64,000 bases of DNA from Pectobacterium aquaticum (lineage in GTDB: Bacteria; Pseudomonadota; Gammaproteobacteria; Enterobacterales; Enterobacteriaceae): NCBI RefSeq assembly GCF_003382565.3, contig NZ_CP086253.1, positions 2,108,001-2,172,000 on the forward strand. Direction: 5' to 3'. Below, piece after piece: positions 1 through 8,363 of this stretch; the first letter of the stretch is position 1, and each line of letters opens with the position of its first letter. The position numbers were made by a program, and so were the translations under genes. The notes below the pieces were generated by a model. That model was not told the DNA's origin and searched no databases. It saw only the letters and a list, made by a program, of their open reading frames with translations.

Positions 1-98
1 TTGACGTGTTCACCGCGGCTTAGCGCCAGCGTGGCGAACGAAAAGGCGCCCGCCAGGCCGACTAGCAGCCAGATCACAATGCTCTTTACGTTATTCAT
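1..98 (-). CDS. CstA/BtsT-family transporter, N-terminal fragment cut by the window edge
   Basis: Only the first 32 or so codons lie in the window, starting at the ATG at 98 and reading leftwards. The peptide opens with MNNVKSIVIWLL, then a hydrophobic segment with GAFSFA, then ALSRGEHVN. That is the layout of the first membrane segment of the CstA/BtsT peptide and pyruvate transporters (GAF...AL.RGE.). A GGAG Shine-Dalgarno sits just upstream. CstA and BtsT cannot be told apart from this fragment. A CRP-like half site (TGTGA, 298-302) lies upstream, but its partner half is poor. Confidence 0.7.
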   Translation of the reverse strand, partial: MNNVKSIVIWLLVGLAGAFSFATLALSRGEHV

Positions 99-134
99 AA
101 CAACGGCTCCTTCGTTATTCAGAAAAGGCATACC

Positions 135-230
135 GTAATACTTCAAGCTGCATGTGCGTTGGCAATACTCGGCTCATTTCTGAGCCTCGTCCTGAAGGGC
201 CGCGGCAACCCGAATTATTTGAGGTATATA
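135..230. repeat. Imperfect inverted-end intergenic repeat, copy 1
   Basis: The left end (ATACTTCAAG) and the inverted right end (ATACCTCAAA) match at 8 of 10 positions. The same two ends, with a shorter centre, recur at 58649-58696. This suggests a short dispersed enterobacterial palindromic element lying in the leader of the CstA-like gene. The rest of the 99-649 gap holds no ORF I would support. Confidence 0.5.
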
Positions 231-621
231 GCGCAGGTGTTAATGCAATTTAACAATAGTGGGTTTAATGGCGAAGAGAAGGGAATGGATGAGAAAATGT
301 GAGCGAACGTGAATTTTTGTAAAGAAACTTAAAGCGTAAACAAGGGTTAACGTGAGAGTACGATAAAAATAACTACGGTAAAAACAAGATGGCCCTGCCG
401 AGGAAAATTTATAGAGTGGCGGTGCCGATTCGCTTAAGGCAGAACGTTCTAGGCGGCGCAGCAGGAGCGTATCGAGAGCGTATCGAGATAGTCCGTTTTT
501 AAACGCTGCAAACTACCTTCGACGGACGCGATGATATGCGCTAGCCCTGACGAATGCCGCATGTGGATTGCAGAAAAATGGATTCCCGGCGGATGGTGGT
601 CTTCTGGTGAGGGTTGCACGT

Positions 622-641
622 CCGCCGAGATGGCTCGGCGG
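622..641 (-). terminator. Hairpin just downstream of rnb
   Basis: A perfect 8-bp stem (CCGCCGAG / CTCGGCGG) with a 4-nt loop begins 9 bp past the rnb stop codon. No T tract follows on the minus strand, so it may be a 3'-end stabilising hairpin rather than a true intrinsic terminator. Confidence 0.35.
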
Positions 642-649
642 CATGGCAC

Positions 650-2584
650 TTACGCGGCAGGTTTTGCCACGATGCTGCGGGTTTCCAGACGAACCTCAGC
701 GATAACGACGTCCAGCGTATCTCCTTGGCGATAAACGACTTCGCCTTTCACTGACAGGGTGCCCATTTCCTGACTGCATACCAGCTCATCACGCACGGCA
801 TGGATAAAGGAGGACGGGATAAACGCCACCGCGCCGTTGTCCAGCAGGCGAACGCGCAGGCCACCGCGTGTGATGTCTATGATTTCCGCATTGAAGCGAC
901 TATCCGTACCGGCTTTATCTTTGAGGTAGCGGGCGTACAGCCAGTCGCCGACGTCGCGCTCAGCCATACGATTAAGGCGGCGGCGTTCTGCCAACTGGAC
1001 CGTGACGTCGTCCTGCGGTTTTTCCGCTGCCTGTCCGGTGATAACCGCTTTCAACAAACGGTGGTTCACCATATCGCCGTATTTACGGATCGGCGATGTC
1101 CAGGTGGCGTAGGCTTCCAGCCCCAGACCAAAGTGCGGCCCCGGCGTGGTGCTCACTTCTGCGAAAGACTGGAAGCGGCGAATGCGGCTGTCCAGGAACT
1201 GCGTCGGTTGGGCATCCAGCTCGCGGCGCAACGTGCAGAAGCCCTCCAGCGTCAACAGCGCTTGCGCGTCAGCTTGAACGCCGTGGGTATCCAATACGGC
1301 AACCGCCTGTTCAATAGACGCAGGATCGAAGCCGTTGTGCACGTTATAGATGCCGAAACCCAGCTTATCGCGCAGCACAATGGCCGCACAGACGTTGGCC
1401 GCAATCATGGATTCTTCAACGATACGGTTAGCGATGCGGCGATGTTCAACCACGATATCCAACACATCGCCTTTATCACCCAGCAGGAAGCGGTAATCCG
1501 GGCGATCTTTAAATACCAGCGCGTGGGTGGTGCGCCATTCGCTACGAGCCAGACAGAGGCGGTGCAGCAAACGAATTTGTTCGGCAATCGCGTCATTTTG
1601 CGGCTGCCATTCGCCTTGATTTTCCAGCCAGTCAGAGACGTTGTCATACGCTAACTTGGCTTTGGATTCGATCCAGGCGGCAAAGAAGTGAATGTCGTCA
1701 CCCAACGCACCGTCGGCGGCAATCGTCACGCGGCAGGCAAGAACAGGGCGACGCTCGTCCGGGCGCAGGGAACAGATGTCGTCCGACAGCGGGCGCGGCA
1801 GCATCGGGATGTTGAAGCCGGGCAGATAGTTGGTGAAGGCGCGCTGGCGTGCAATGTTGTCCAACTCGCTACCCGCAGCGACATACGCGGTCGGATCGGC
1901 AATCGCGATGGTCAATTGCAGTGAACCATCACCGTTGTCCTGCACATACAGCGCATCGTCCATATCTTCAGTGCTGGCGCTGTCGATAGTGACAAAGCTC
2001 AGCGCGGTGAGATCGTCACGGACGAGTTCGCTGTCATGGCGCTCAGTCGTTTCAACCTCTGGGGCTGAGCGCTCCAGATTATGGCGTGACAATGTCACCC
2101 ACCACGGTACCAGCGGGTCATCACCCGTGGTGATGTACTGCGTCAGTTCAGCATGAAATCCACGGTCGCCCTTCAACGGGTGACGGCGCATTTCGGCTAC
2201 GGCCCAATCGCCTTCTTGAAAATCGTGCGTGACATCGCGCGCGGCGCGGCAAGGAATGGCATCTTTCAGCAGCGGGTGATCAGGTGTAATGGATAAGCGG
2301 TCGTCTTTTTTATGGATGCGCCCAACAAATCGGGTCAGGAAGGGTTCGATCAGCGTTTCTGGCTCGACAATTTCCCGCTCTTTTTCCGTATGCAGGGTGG
2401 CGGTAATCCGGTCACCGTGCATCACTTTTTTCATGTGCGGAGGGGGAATGAAATAGCTTTTTTGTCCGTCAGCTTCAAGAAAGCCAAATCCTTTATCGGT
2501 GCCTTTGACGACACCTTCAACACGCGGTGTCTGAGAGTGAAGTTGCTGTTTTAGCTGTGCAAGCAGCGGATTATCTTGAAACAT
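650..2584 (-). CDS. rnb: Exoribonuclease II (RNase II)
   Basis: The 644-residue protein has the same length as E. coli RNase II and matches it from the first residues (MFQDNPLLAQLKQQL) to the end. RNase II is a cytoplasmic, processive 3'-to-5' hydrolytic exonuclease that degrades unstructured RNA to short oligonucleotides. The order is two N-terminal cold-shock/OB domains, the RNB catalytic domain (about residues 190-520) and a C-terminal S1 domain (about 560-640). The acidic metal-binding cluster is visible as TIDSASTEDMDDA near residue 200. The gene is monocistronic here, with a LacI-family gene upstream rather than the usual E. coli neighbours. Confidence 0.98.
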   Translation of the reverse strand: MFQDNPLLAQLKQQLHSQTPRVEGVVKGTDKGFGFLEADGQKSYFIPPPHMKKVMHGDRITATLHTEKEREIVEPETLIEPFLTRFVGRIHKKDDRLSITPDHPLLKDAIPCRAARDVTHDFQEGDWAVAEMRRHPLKGDRGFHAELTQYITTGDDPLVPWWVTLSRHNLERSAPEVETTERHDSELVRDDLTALSFVTIDSASTEDMDDALYVQDNGDGSLQLTIAIADPTAYVAAGSELDNIARQRAFTNYLPGFNIPMLPRPLSDDICSLRPDERRPVLACRVTIAADGALGDDIHFFAAWIESKAKLAYDNVSDWLENQGEWQPQNDAIAEQIRLLHRLCLARSEWRTTHALVFKDRPDYRFLLGDKGDVLDIVVEHRRIANRIVEESMIAANVCAAIVLRDKLGFGIYNVHNGFDPASIEQAVAVLDTHGVQADAQALLTLEGFCTLRRELDAQPTQFLDSRIRRFQSFAEVSTTPGPHFGLGLEAYATWTSPIRKYGDMVNHRLLKAVITGQAAEKPQDDVTVQLAERRRLNRMAERDVGDWLYARYLKDKAGTDSRFNAEIIDITRGGLRVRLLDNGAVAFIPSSFIHAVRDELVCSQEMGTLSVKGEVVYRQGDTLDVVIAEVRLETRSIVAKPAA

Positions 2585-2923
2585 AGCGTCCAGAAATACG
2601 GTTGTGAGTAGCTCAATTAGCCATTCACAGTTTTACTCGAATCGGGTGCTGGCGGCAAGAATAATCGGGGGAAGTGTGGTCGCAGAACGACGGCAGAAGC
2701 GCGGATAAACCCGAGTAAAGTCAACGCTGATGTGAACGTGTTCACCTGCCGTGCACGTGATTGGTTGCCCGCACGCTGGCGATGGAATTTCTGCGCCGGG
2801 TCATCCCCATCGCCCAGGTCCAAATCACGCGCGGCGACTGCTGATAAATCGCGGCCATGTGGCGCAACTGTACTTCGCTGAGGCGCAGAACTTCTTTGAT
2901 GCGGCACTGCAGTGGTTGTAAGC
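2585..2923. other. Gap between the LacI-type gene and rnb, possible coding remnant
   Basis: No convincing intact gene is present. On the minus strand, directly after the LacI stop, one frame reads QPLQCRIKEVLRLSEVQLRH and continues in protein-like fashion before losing sense, with no start codon. A different frame stays open for 118 codons but reads as low-complexity, proline- and arginine-rich noise. It could be the decayed end of a lost gene or simply GC-rich spacer. The rnb promoter must lie in the right-hand part of this gap as read towards rnb. Confidence 0.3.
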
Positions 2924-3994
2924 TCAGTCGTAAAGGCTTTCGTCCTGTACCGGTACAACCGATTTACTGGCACGCAATCGCCTGACGGACTGGTGAACCA
3001 CCAGCGTACCGTTTAGTAGCAGGTTGCCAACTGGGGCTTCGGGGCGGATCAGGCGATATTGCAGCAGCCTTATCGCCTCTTCGCCCAGCGCCTCACGCGG
3101 CACATGTACCGATGTGAGCGGCACGTCGTGAATGGCTGAGAGATTGAATCCATCCATGCTCATCACCGAGACATCTTGCGGCACGTGCAATCCTGCTTTG
3201 GTCAAAGCATTGACCACCCCAACCGCGATGAAATCACCACCTGCCAAAATCGCTGTAGGTCGCTTATCCTGCGGACAGCGGGCTAAAAAGGCCGTCATCG
3301 TCTGTTCGGCATCCGTCGTGCTGAAATTATCTAATGTCAGCAAGTTATCCTCGGGGGAAAACGGCAGATTATGGTGCTGATAGGCATCCCGAATCCCGTC
3401 CAGACGTAACTCCATCGTGTAGCGACGCAGGCACAGCAGAGTCAATACGTTATGGTGACCTTGTTCAAAGAGATAGTGGGCGGAGAACTCGCCAATCAGT
3501 CGGTGCGCGGGCGCCACACCCGGTAATCGCATCTTGCGGTCGATGCAGTTAATCAATATGCAGGGTTTACCGCTGTCTGCCGCCAGCGCGTGAATATAGG
3601 GATCGTCGATGCCGATCAGCAGCGCCGCCTCCGTAGCCGGATCGCGCATTTTGTCTAAAAATAGCGCCGCATCGCTGTCATTTTCCTCCAGCCCGCAGTA
3701 GCGCACTCGCACATCGTGTGGCTTCAGGGCATCAATGATGCTCTGTACCACCTTGTGATAGAAGATGTCGGACCGAATATCAAACGCGCGCGGCGGGGCG
3801 AAAATAGTGAGTCCATTCAAGAGCAGGCGGCCGTTGGCGAGATCGGCCAGTACGCCGCACTGGCGTGCGCAGTTGAGAATGTCCATTTTTGCCTGCTCGC
3901 TGGTATTGGACTGACCAGACAGCACGCGTGAGACCGTACTGATCGAGTAGCCCGTCCGCTGCGCAATTTCGCGTATTTTCAGGTTTCCTTTCAT
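2924..3994 (-). CDS. LacI-family transcriptional regulator
   Basis: This 356-residue protein has the LacI architecture. An N-terminal helix-turn-helix spans about residues 5-26 (IREIAQRTGYSISTVSRVLSG) with a hinge helix to about 60. A periplasmic-binding-protein-like effector domain follows (about 62-335), including the family signature ILAGGDFIAVGVVNAL and DVSVMSMDGFN. It is divergent from the MFS-GH31 operon across a 320-bp region that carries several palindromes, so it is probably the local repressor responding to the transported glycoside or a derivative. The ligand cannot be read from sequence. The C-terminal tail after residue 340 is not conserved-looking. Confidence 0.9.
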   Translation of the reverse strand: MKGNLKIREIAQRTGYSISTVSRVLSGQSNTSEQAKMDILNCARQCGVLADLANGRLLLNGLTIFAPPRAFDIRSDIFYHKVVQSIIDALKPHDVRVRYCGLEENDSDAALFLDKMRDPATEAALLIGIDDPYIHALAADSGKPCILINCIDRKMRLPGVAPAHRLIGEFSAHYLFEQGHHNVLTLLCLRRYTMELRLDGIRDAYQHHNLPFSPEDNLLTLDNFSTTDAEQTMTAFLARCPQDKRPTAILAGGDFIAVGVVNALTKAGLHVPQDVSVMSMDGFNLSAIHDVPLTSVHVPREALGEEAIRLLQYRLIRPEAPVGNLLLNGTLVVHQSVRRLRASKSVVPVQDESLYD

Positions 3995-4098
3995 TTTGTG
4001 ATCCCGTTCACCTTCGAAAATGACAAAGTTTTCATTGCTATCTATTACCTATTTTCAGGCGCTATAGACCGTTTTTTGTCTTGATTTTGACCATAGCA

Positions 4099-4112
4099 TG
4101 AAAATGTTTTCA
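4099..4112. promoter_or_regulatory. Candidate LacI-family operator
   Basis: TGAAAATGTTTTCA is a perfect inverted repeat (TGAAAA / TTTTCA) around a 2-bp centre, between the regulator and the MFS gene. A degenerate copy, TGAAAATGGTTTGA, lies at 4221-4234. GAAAA...TTTTC half sites also occur about 80 bp to the left, near the regulator start. Confidence 0.55.
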
Positions 4113-4155
4113 AAAAAGTGAGTGTTTCACGATTTTCAATTGTTCTACTCTCATT

Positions 4156-4167
4156 TTGGTAAACCAA
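4156..4167. promoter_or_regulatory. Second palindrome in the LacI-MFS intergenic region
   Basis: TTGGTAAACCAA has 5-bp arms (TTGGT / ACCAA) around two A residues, the size of a LacI-family operator. It lies midway between the TGAAAA-type sites. Whether it binds the local regulator or another protein is unknown. Confidence 0.45.
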
Positions 4168-4314
4168 TTTCAGTGATTAGATGCAATAAAAAAGAATTTA
4201 ACTCAATAAATACAATGATATGAAAATGGTTTGATTACTCGATAGGCTATAAATACAAAAATGCCGTCGAGATATCAGACCAATGTAACCCTACTTTCCT
4301 GTAAAGGAGTCACC

Positions 4315-5625
4315 ATGAGTCTCGACATCAATTCGTCCTCCATCGCTACCAAAGGTAAACGGACATTCAGAAATCTGCGCTGGTGGGTGCTGAGCCTGTT
4401 CCTGCTCGGCGTTACCGTGAATTACATCACCCGTAATTCGCTGGGCATTCTGGCACCAGAACTGAAAACCAGTATGGGCATCACCACCGAGCAATATTCC
4501 TGGATCGTCGGTGCATTCCAGCTGGCGTATACCCTTTTTCAGCCGATTTGCGGCTGGCTGATTGATGTTATCGGTCTGAAAATTGGCTTTATGATCTGCG
4601 CGGTGATCTGGGCGCTGATGTGCATCTTCCACGCGGGCGCGGGAAGCTGGCTGCATCTGGCGATCTTGCGTTTCTTTATGGGCGCGTCCGAAGCGGCGGC
4701 GACACCGGCGAATGCCAAAACGCTGGGCGAGTGGTTCCCTAAAAAGGAACGCCCGATTGCGGCAGGCTGGGCTGGTGTTGGTTTCTCTATCGGCGCGATG
4801 CTGGCACCGCCGATTATCGTTGTGGCGCATGCCTATCTGGGCTGGCAGGGCGCGTTTATGTTCAGCGGTGGGCTGGCGCTACTGTGGGTGATTCTGTGGT
4901 GGCTGTTCTATCACAACCCCGAAGATCACCCGAATTTAAGCCGCGAGGAGCTGGATTTCATCCGTCAGGACAATGAGGCACCTCCGGTCAAACTGCCTTT
5001 CTTCACTGCGCTGAAAACGGTCTCAAAAAACAAACGCTTTTACGGTATCGCGATTCCAGCCTTTATGGCGGAGCCCGCGTGGGCCGTGCTCAGTTTTTGG
5101 GTACCGCTCTATCTGGCGAATGAACGCGGTATGGATCTGAAGCAAATTGCGATGTTTGCGTGGTTGCCGTTTCTTGCCGCCGATCTTGGCAGTATTGCCA
5201 GTGGCTATCTCACCCGACTGTATACCCGCTGGTTCGGCTGCTCGCGCGTTAACTCGATTGTGGCGAGTTCGGTCACGGGCGCGTTTTTGATGCTGTCGCT
5301 GGCGCTGGTCGCCGTCAGTAAAGATCCGTGGGTGGCGATTCTACTGATTTCCATCGGTGGATTTGGCCATCAGGTGATTTCCTGCATGTTGAGCGCACTG
5401 GTGGTGGAGTCGTTCGATAAAGGGCAGATGGCAACGGTGAACGGGATGCGTGGTTCATTTGCCTGGATTGCCAGCTTCCTGTTCTCGCTGTTGATTGGCG
5501 TCACCGCCGACAAAATCGGGTTCAACCCGCTGTTTGTCGCGATGGGCTTCTTCGATCTGATCGGTGCCATCTTCCTGATCGCATTTATTGCTGAACGTCG
5601 TGGGAAAACGCGGTCGCAGGCATAA
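4315..5625 (+). CDS. MFS transporter, anion:cation symporter (ExuT/GudP-like) type
   Basis: The start is placed at the ATG at 4315 (MSLDINSSS), preceded by AAGGAGTCACC. An in-frame ATG 54 bp upstream has no ribosome site. The 436-residue protein has about 12 hydrophobic membrane segments. The first carries NYITRNSLGILAPEL, like the hexuronate and glucarate permeases of the ACS family, and a charged central loop near residues 195-225 separates the two halves. It is the first gene of an operon with the GH31 glycosidase 34 bp downstream. It probably imports the glycoside or sugar acid that the enzyme attacks. Substrate assignment is inference. Confidence 0.85.
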   Translation: MSLDINSSSIATKGKRTFRNLRWWVLSLFLLGVTVNYITRNSLGILAPELKTSMGITTEQYSWIVGAFQLAYTLFQPICGWLIDVIGLKIGFMICAVIWALMCIFHAGAGSWLHLAILRFFMGASEAAATPANAKTLGEWFPKKERPIAAGWAGVGFSIGAMLAPPIIVVAHAYLGWQGAFMFSGGLALLWVILWWLFYHNPEDHPNLSREELDFIRQDNEAPPVKLPFFTALKTVSKNKRFYGIAIPAFMAEPAWAVLSFWVPLYLANERGMDLKQIAMFAWLPFLAADLGSIASGYLTRLYTRWFGCSRVNSIVASSVTGAFLMLSLALVAVSKDPWVAILLISIGGFGHQVISCMLSALVVESFDKGQMATVNGMRGSFAWIASFLFSLLIGVTADKIGFNPLFVAMGFFDLIGAIFLIAFIAERRGKTRSQA

Positions 5626-5659
5626 CGGCTCATTTATTTTTTCCTGAAAAGGACGCTGT

Positions 5660-8026
5660 ATGAAAACGTTGAAAAATTGGGTGTTCCGTCATCAGAGCGC
5701 CGACCATGTTGAGCTGCTGGTGGACGACAAACATGTGTTTCGCCTGTATGTGCTGGAACCGATGTTGGCCCGCGTGCTGGTTAAACAGCATGGCGAGCTG
5801 AAGCTCAATCGCACCTGGAGCATCGCGCCGCAGCAGGATGTCCCCTGGCAGGGACGCAGCCGTGAAAGCAGCGACGGTTTCAGCCTGCCGGGGTTTTCAC
5901 TGGAAACGCTGGACGATGCGCTGCGTATTAGCACCGCGCGGATGCGCATTACGATTCATCAGCCTCTATGGCTGGCGTGGGAATACCGCGATGAACAGGG
6001 TGAATGGCAGCCGTTTGCCGCCGATCGCCCCACCAGCGCCTATCTGCTCAACTCACACGGTGATGGTGTGGCGCACTATCAGCGCCGTTTCCCGACGGAG
6101 CGCTATTACGGGCTGGGTGAGAAGGCTGGCGATCTTGAACGCACCGGACGCCGGTTTGAGTTCCGCAATCTGGACGCGATGGGCTACAACGCGGCGAGCA
6201 CCGATCCGCTGTATAAGCATGTTCCCTTTACCATTACCCGGCGCGACGATGTCAGTTTCGGCCTGTTTTACGATAACCTGAGCACGACCTGGCTCGATCT
6301 CGGCAATGAGATCGATAACTATCATCTGGCTTATCGGCGCTATCAGGCGGAGGCGGGCGATCTCGACTATTACCTGTTCATCGGGCCGCGGGTGTTGGAT
6401 GTCACGAAAGCGTTCGTGCGCCTGACGGGGAAAACGCTCTTTGGGCCAAAATGGAGCTTGGGCTACAGCGGTTCCACTATGCATTACACCGATGCGCCCG
6501 ATGCGCAGCAGCAACTGATGAAATTTATCGCGCTGTGCCGAGAACATCATATCCCGTGTGATTCGTTCCAACTCTCATCGGGCTACACGTCGATCAACAA
6601 TAAGCGCTATGTGTTTAACTGGAATAACGACAAAGTCCCCCAACCGGAAGTGATGTCGCAGGCTTTCCACGAGGCGGGTCTCAAACTGGCGGCCAATATC
6701 AAACCTTGTTTACTGCAAGATCACCCGAAATATGAAGAAGTGTCGGCGCAGGGGCTGTTTATCCGTGATTCTGAGTCCGATGTGCCAGAGCGCTCCAGCT
6801 TTTGGGACGATGAAGGTTCGCACCTTGATTTCACCAATCCGGCAACGGTGGCATGGTGGCAGGAAAACGTCACCCGGCAGTTGTTGGAGAAAGGGATTGA
6901 TTCAACGTGGAATGACAATAACGAGTATGAAGTCTGGGATGGTGAAGCCCGCTGTCACGGATTCGGCGAAACGATGGCGATCAAACACATTCGCCCGCTG
7001 ATGCCACTGTTGATGATGCGCGCCTCGCTGGAGGCGCAGCAGCGCTTTGCCCCGACGCTGCGGCCTTATCTGATCTCGCGTTCCGGCTGTGCGGGAATGC
7101 AGCGCTATGTGCAGACCTGGAGCGGCGATAATCGCACCAACTGGCAGACGCTGCGTTACAACACGCGGATGGGTATCGGGATGAGCCTATCCGGTCTGTT
7201 TAATGTCGGACACGACGTCGGCGGGTTTTCGGGCGACAAGCCGGACGCCGAACTTTTTGTGCGCTGGGTTCAAAACGGTGTGATGCACCCGCGTTTCACC
7301 ATTCACTCCTGGAATGACGATCAGACGGTAAACGAACCGTGGATGTATCCCGCGGTAACGCCCGCGATACGCAGTGCCATTGCGCTGCGCTACCGTTTAC
7401 TACCGTATTTTTATACCTTGCTGTGGCAGGCCAGTGCGGACGATGAGCCGATGCTGCGCCCGACGTTCCTCGACCACGAGCAGGACAGCGCGACGCTGGC
7501 AGAAACCGACGATTTCATGCTGGGACGAGACATTCTGGTTGCCAGCGTGGTTGAAGCGGGGCAGCGCCAGCGCACGGTGTACCTGCCGGCGAATACGTCA
7601 GGCTGGTACGATTTTCATTCCGGCCAGTGGTTCAGCGGCGGACAGACGATTGTGCTGGATGCGCCGTTGGAACGTCTGCCGCTTTTGGTTCGCGCGGGCG
7701 CGATGATCCCGCTGTCGGGGCGAACGGCACACGTCAGCCCGCATGAAGATGACCAGCGTGAATTCCTGCTTTTTCCGCCTGTCGCGGGCGGTACGGATCG
7801 CGGGCTGCTGTTTGAAGATGATGGTGAAACATGGCAATGGCGTGAAGGACACGCGCTGTGGCTGCGCTGGGAAATCCGTGCGGATAGCCAGCGCATTGAC
7901 GTGACGTTCACCTCGGAAGGGCGATATCTGCCCGCCTGGCGGCATGCGACACTACGACTGCCGGCGGGCGAGCAGCGCCAGCTGTACATTAACGGTGTCC
8001 GCACGGCGACCTATCAACACCAATAA
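5660..8026 (+). CDS. Glycoside hydrolase family 31 (alpha-glucosidase/xylosidase type)
   Basis: The 788-residue protein has the GH31 plan: N-terminal beta-sandwich (to about 240) with RYYGLGEKAGDLERTG near 150, a TIM barrel (about 250-590) and C-terminal beta domains. The likely nucleophile is Asp419 in WNDNNE and the likely acid/base is Asp490 in WSGDN; GHDVGGF and HPRF are also family landmarks. There is no signal peptide, so it acts in the cytoplasm on an imported alpha-glycoside. The nucleophile motif differs from the KTDFGE of YicI-type alpha-xylosidases and resembles the WxDMNE type, favouring an alpha-glucosidase. An AAGGA site precedes the start. The exact substrate is unknown. Confidence 0.88.
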   Translation: MKTLKNWVFRHQSADHVELLVDDKHVFRLYVLEPMLARVLVKQHGELKLNRTWSIAPQQDVPWQGRSRESSDGFSLPGFSLETLDDALRISTARMRITIHQPLWLAWEYRDEQGEWQPFAADRPTSAYLLNSHGDGVAHYQRRFPTERYYGLGEKAGDLERTGRRFEFRNLDAMGYNAASTDPLYKHVPFTITRRDDVSFGLFYDNLSTTWLDLGNEIDNYHLAYRRYQAEAGDLDYYLFIGPRVLDVTKAFVRLTGKTLFGPKWSLGYSGSTMHYTDAPDAQQQLMKFIALCREHHIPCDSFQLSSGYTSINNKRYVFNWNNDKVPQPEVMSQAFHEAGLKLAANIKPCLLQDHPKYEEVSAQGLFIRDSESDVPERSSFWDDEGSHLDFTNPATVAWWQENVTRQLLEKGIDSTWNDNNEYEVWDGEARCHGFGETMAIKHIRPLMPLLMMRASLEAQQRFAPTLRPYLISRSGCAGMQRYVQTWSGDNRTNWQTLRYNTRMGIGMSLSGLFNVGHDVGGFSGDKPDAELFVRWVQNGVMHPRFTIHSWNDDQTVNEPWMYPAVTPAIRSAIALRYRLLPYFYTLLWQASADDEPMLRPTFLDHEQDSATLAETDDFMLGRDILVASVVEAGQRQRTVYLPANTSGWYDFHSGQWFSGGQTIVLDAPLERLPLLVRAGAMIPLSGRTAHVSPHEDDQREFLLFPPVAGGTDRGLLFEDDGETWQWREGHALWLRWEIRADSQRIDVTFTSEGRYLPAWRHATLRLPAGEQRQLYINGVRTATYQHQ

Positions 8027-8047
8027 TCATTTTATTTCTTCCTGTTG

Positions 8048-8084
8048 CGCCCCGATCTTATTTGTTTACCGGGGCGTTTTTTTT
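8048..8084 (+). terminator. Rho-independent terminator of the MFS-GH31 operon
   Basis: CGCCCCG (8048-8054) pairs with CGGGGCG (8070-8076) and is followed by eight T residues, 20 bp after the GH31 stop codon. Confidence 0.9.
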
Positions 8085-8363
8085 GTTATGCAGAATATAA
8101 GTAATATCCGATTGGTTATTTTAAAGATAAAGAGATGTTAATAAGGTGAATGGAATATTAAATATAAAAAAGAGTTGTGCGAATACCCTTAATAAAAGCG
8201 GATCTATAAAATAGTTTAAATACTAAGAAAACATTTTATAACATCAAAAAAAATAGATACTTGGTAAGTAATAAGTTCGCAAATTATCAGCCAGAAGAAT
8301 TAATGATTAAAAGAAAAACATGGCCTTTTCGAACAGGATTTTATTTTAAGTGGAGTATTCATT
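8085..8363. other. A+T-rich upstream region of the fumarate-reductase-type gene
   Basis: This 279-bp stretch is strikingly rich in A and T compared with its neighbours and has no ORF. It should hold the promoter of the following operon. I looked for an FNR palindrome (TTGAT-N4-ATCAA) and found none. A GGAG ribosome site sits 8 bp before the ATG at 8364. Confidence 0.5.

Noticed and set aside
449..649. 66-codon minus-strand ORF after rnb
   Set aside because: No ribosome site or family resemblance; it overlaps the rnb 3' hairpin.
800..1654. 284-codon open frame on the plus strand inside rnb
   Set aside because: It is exactly antisense to rnb, has no ribosome site and reads as composition-driven noise; rnb on the other strand matches E. 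coli RNase II over its full length.
2617..2973. 118-codon minus-strand ORF overlapping the LacI gene end
   Set aside because: Proline- and arginine-rich without family motif, overlapping a real gene in another frame; treated only as possible remnant DNA.
8085..8363. FNR control site for the fumarate-reductase-type operon
   Set aside because: Expected on functional grounds, but no acceptable TTGAT-N4-ATCAA palindrome is present.
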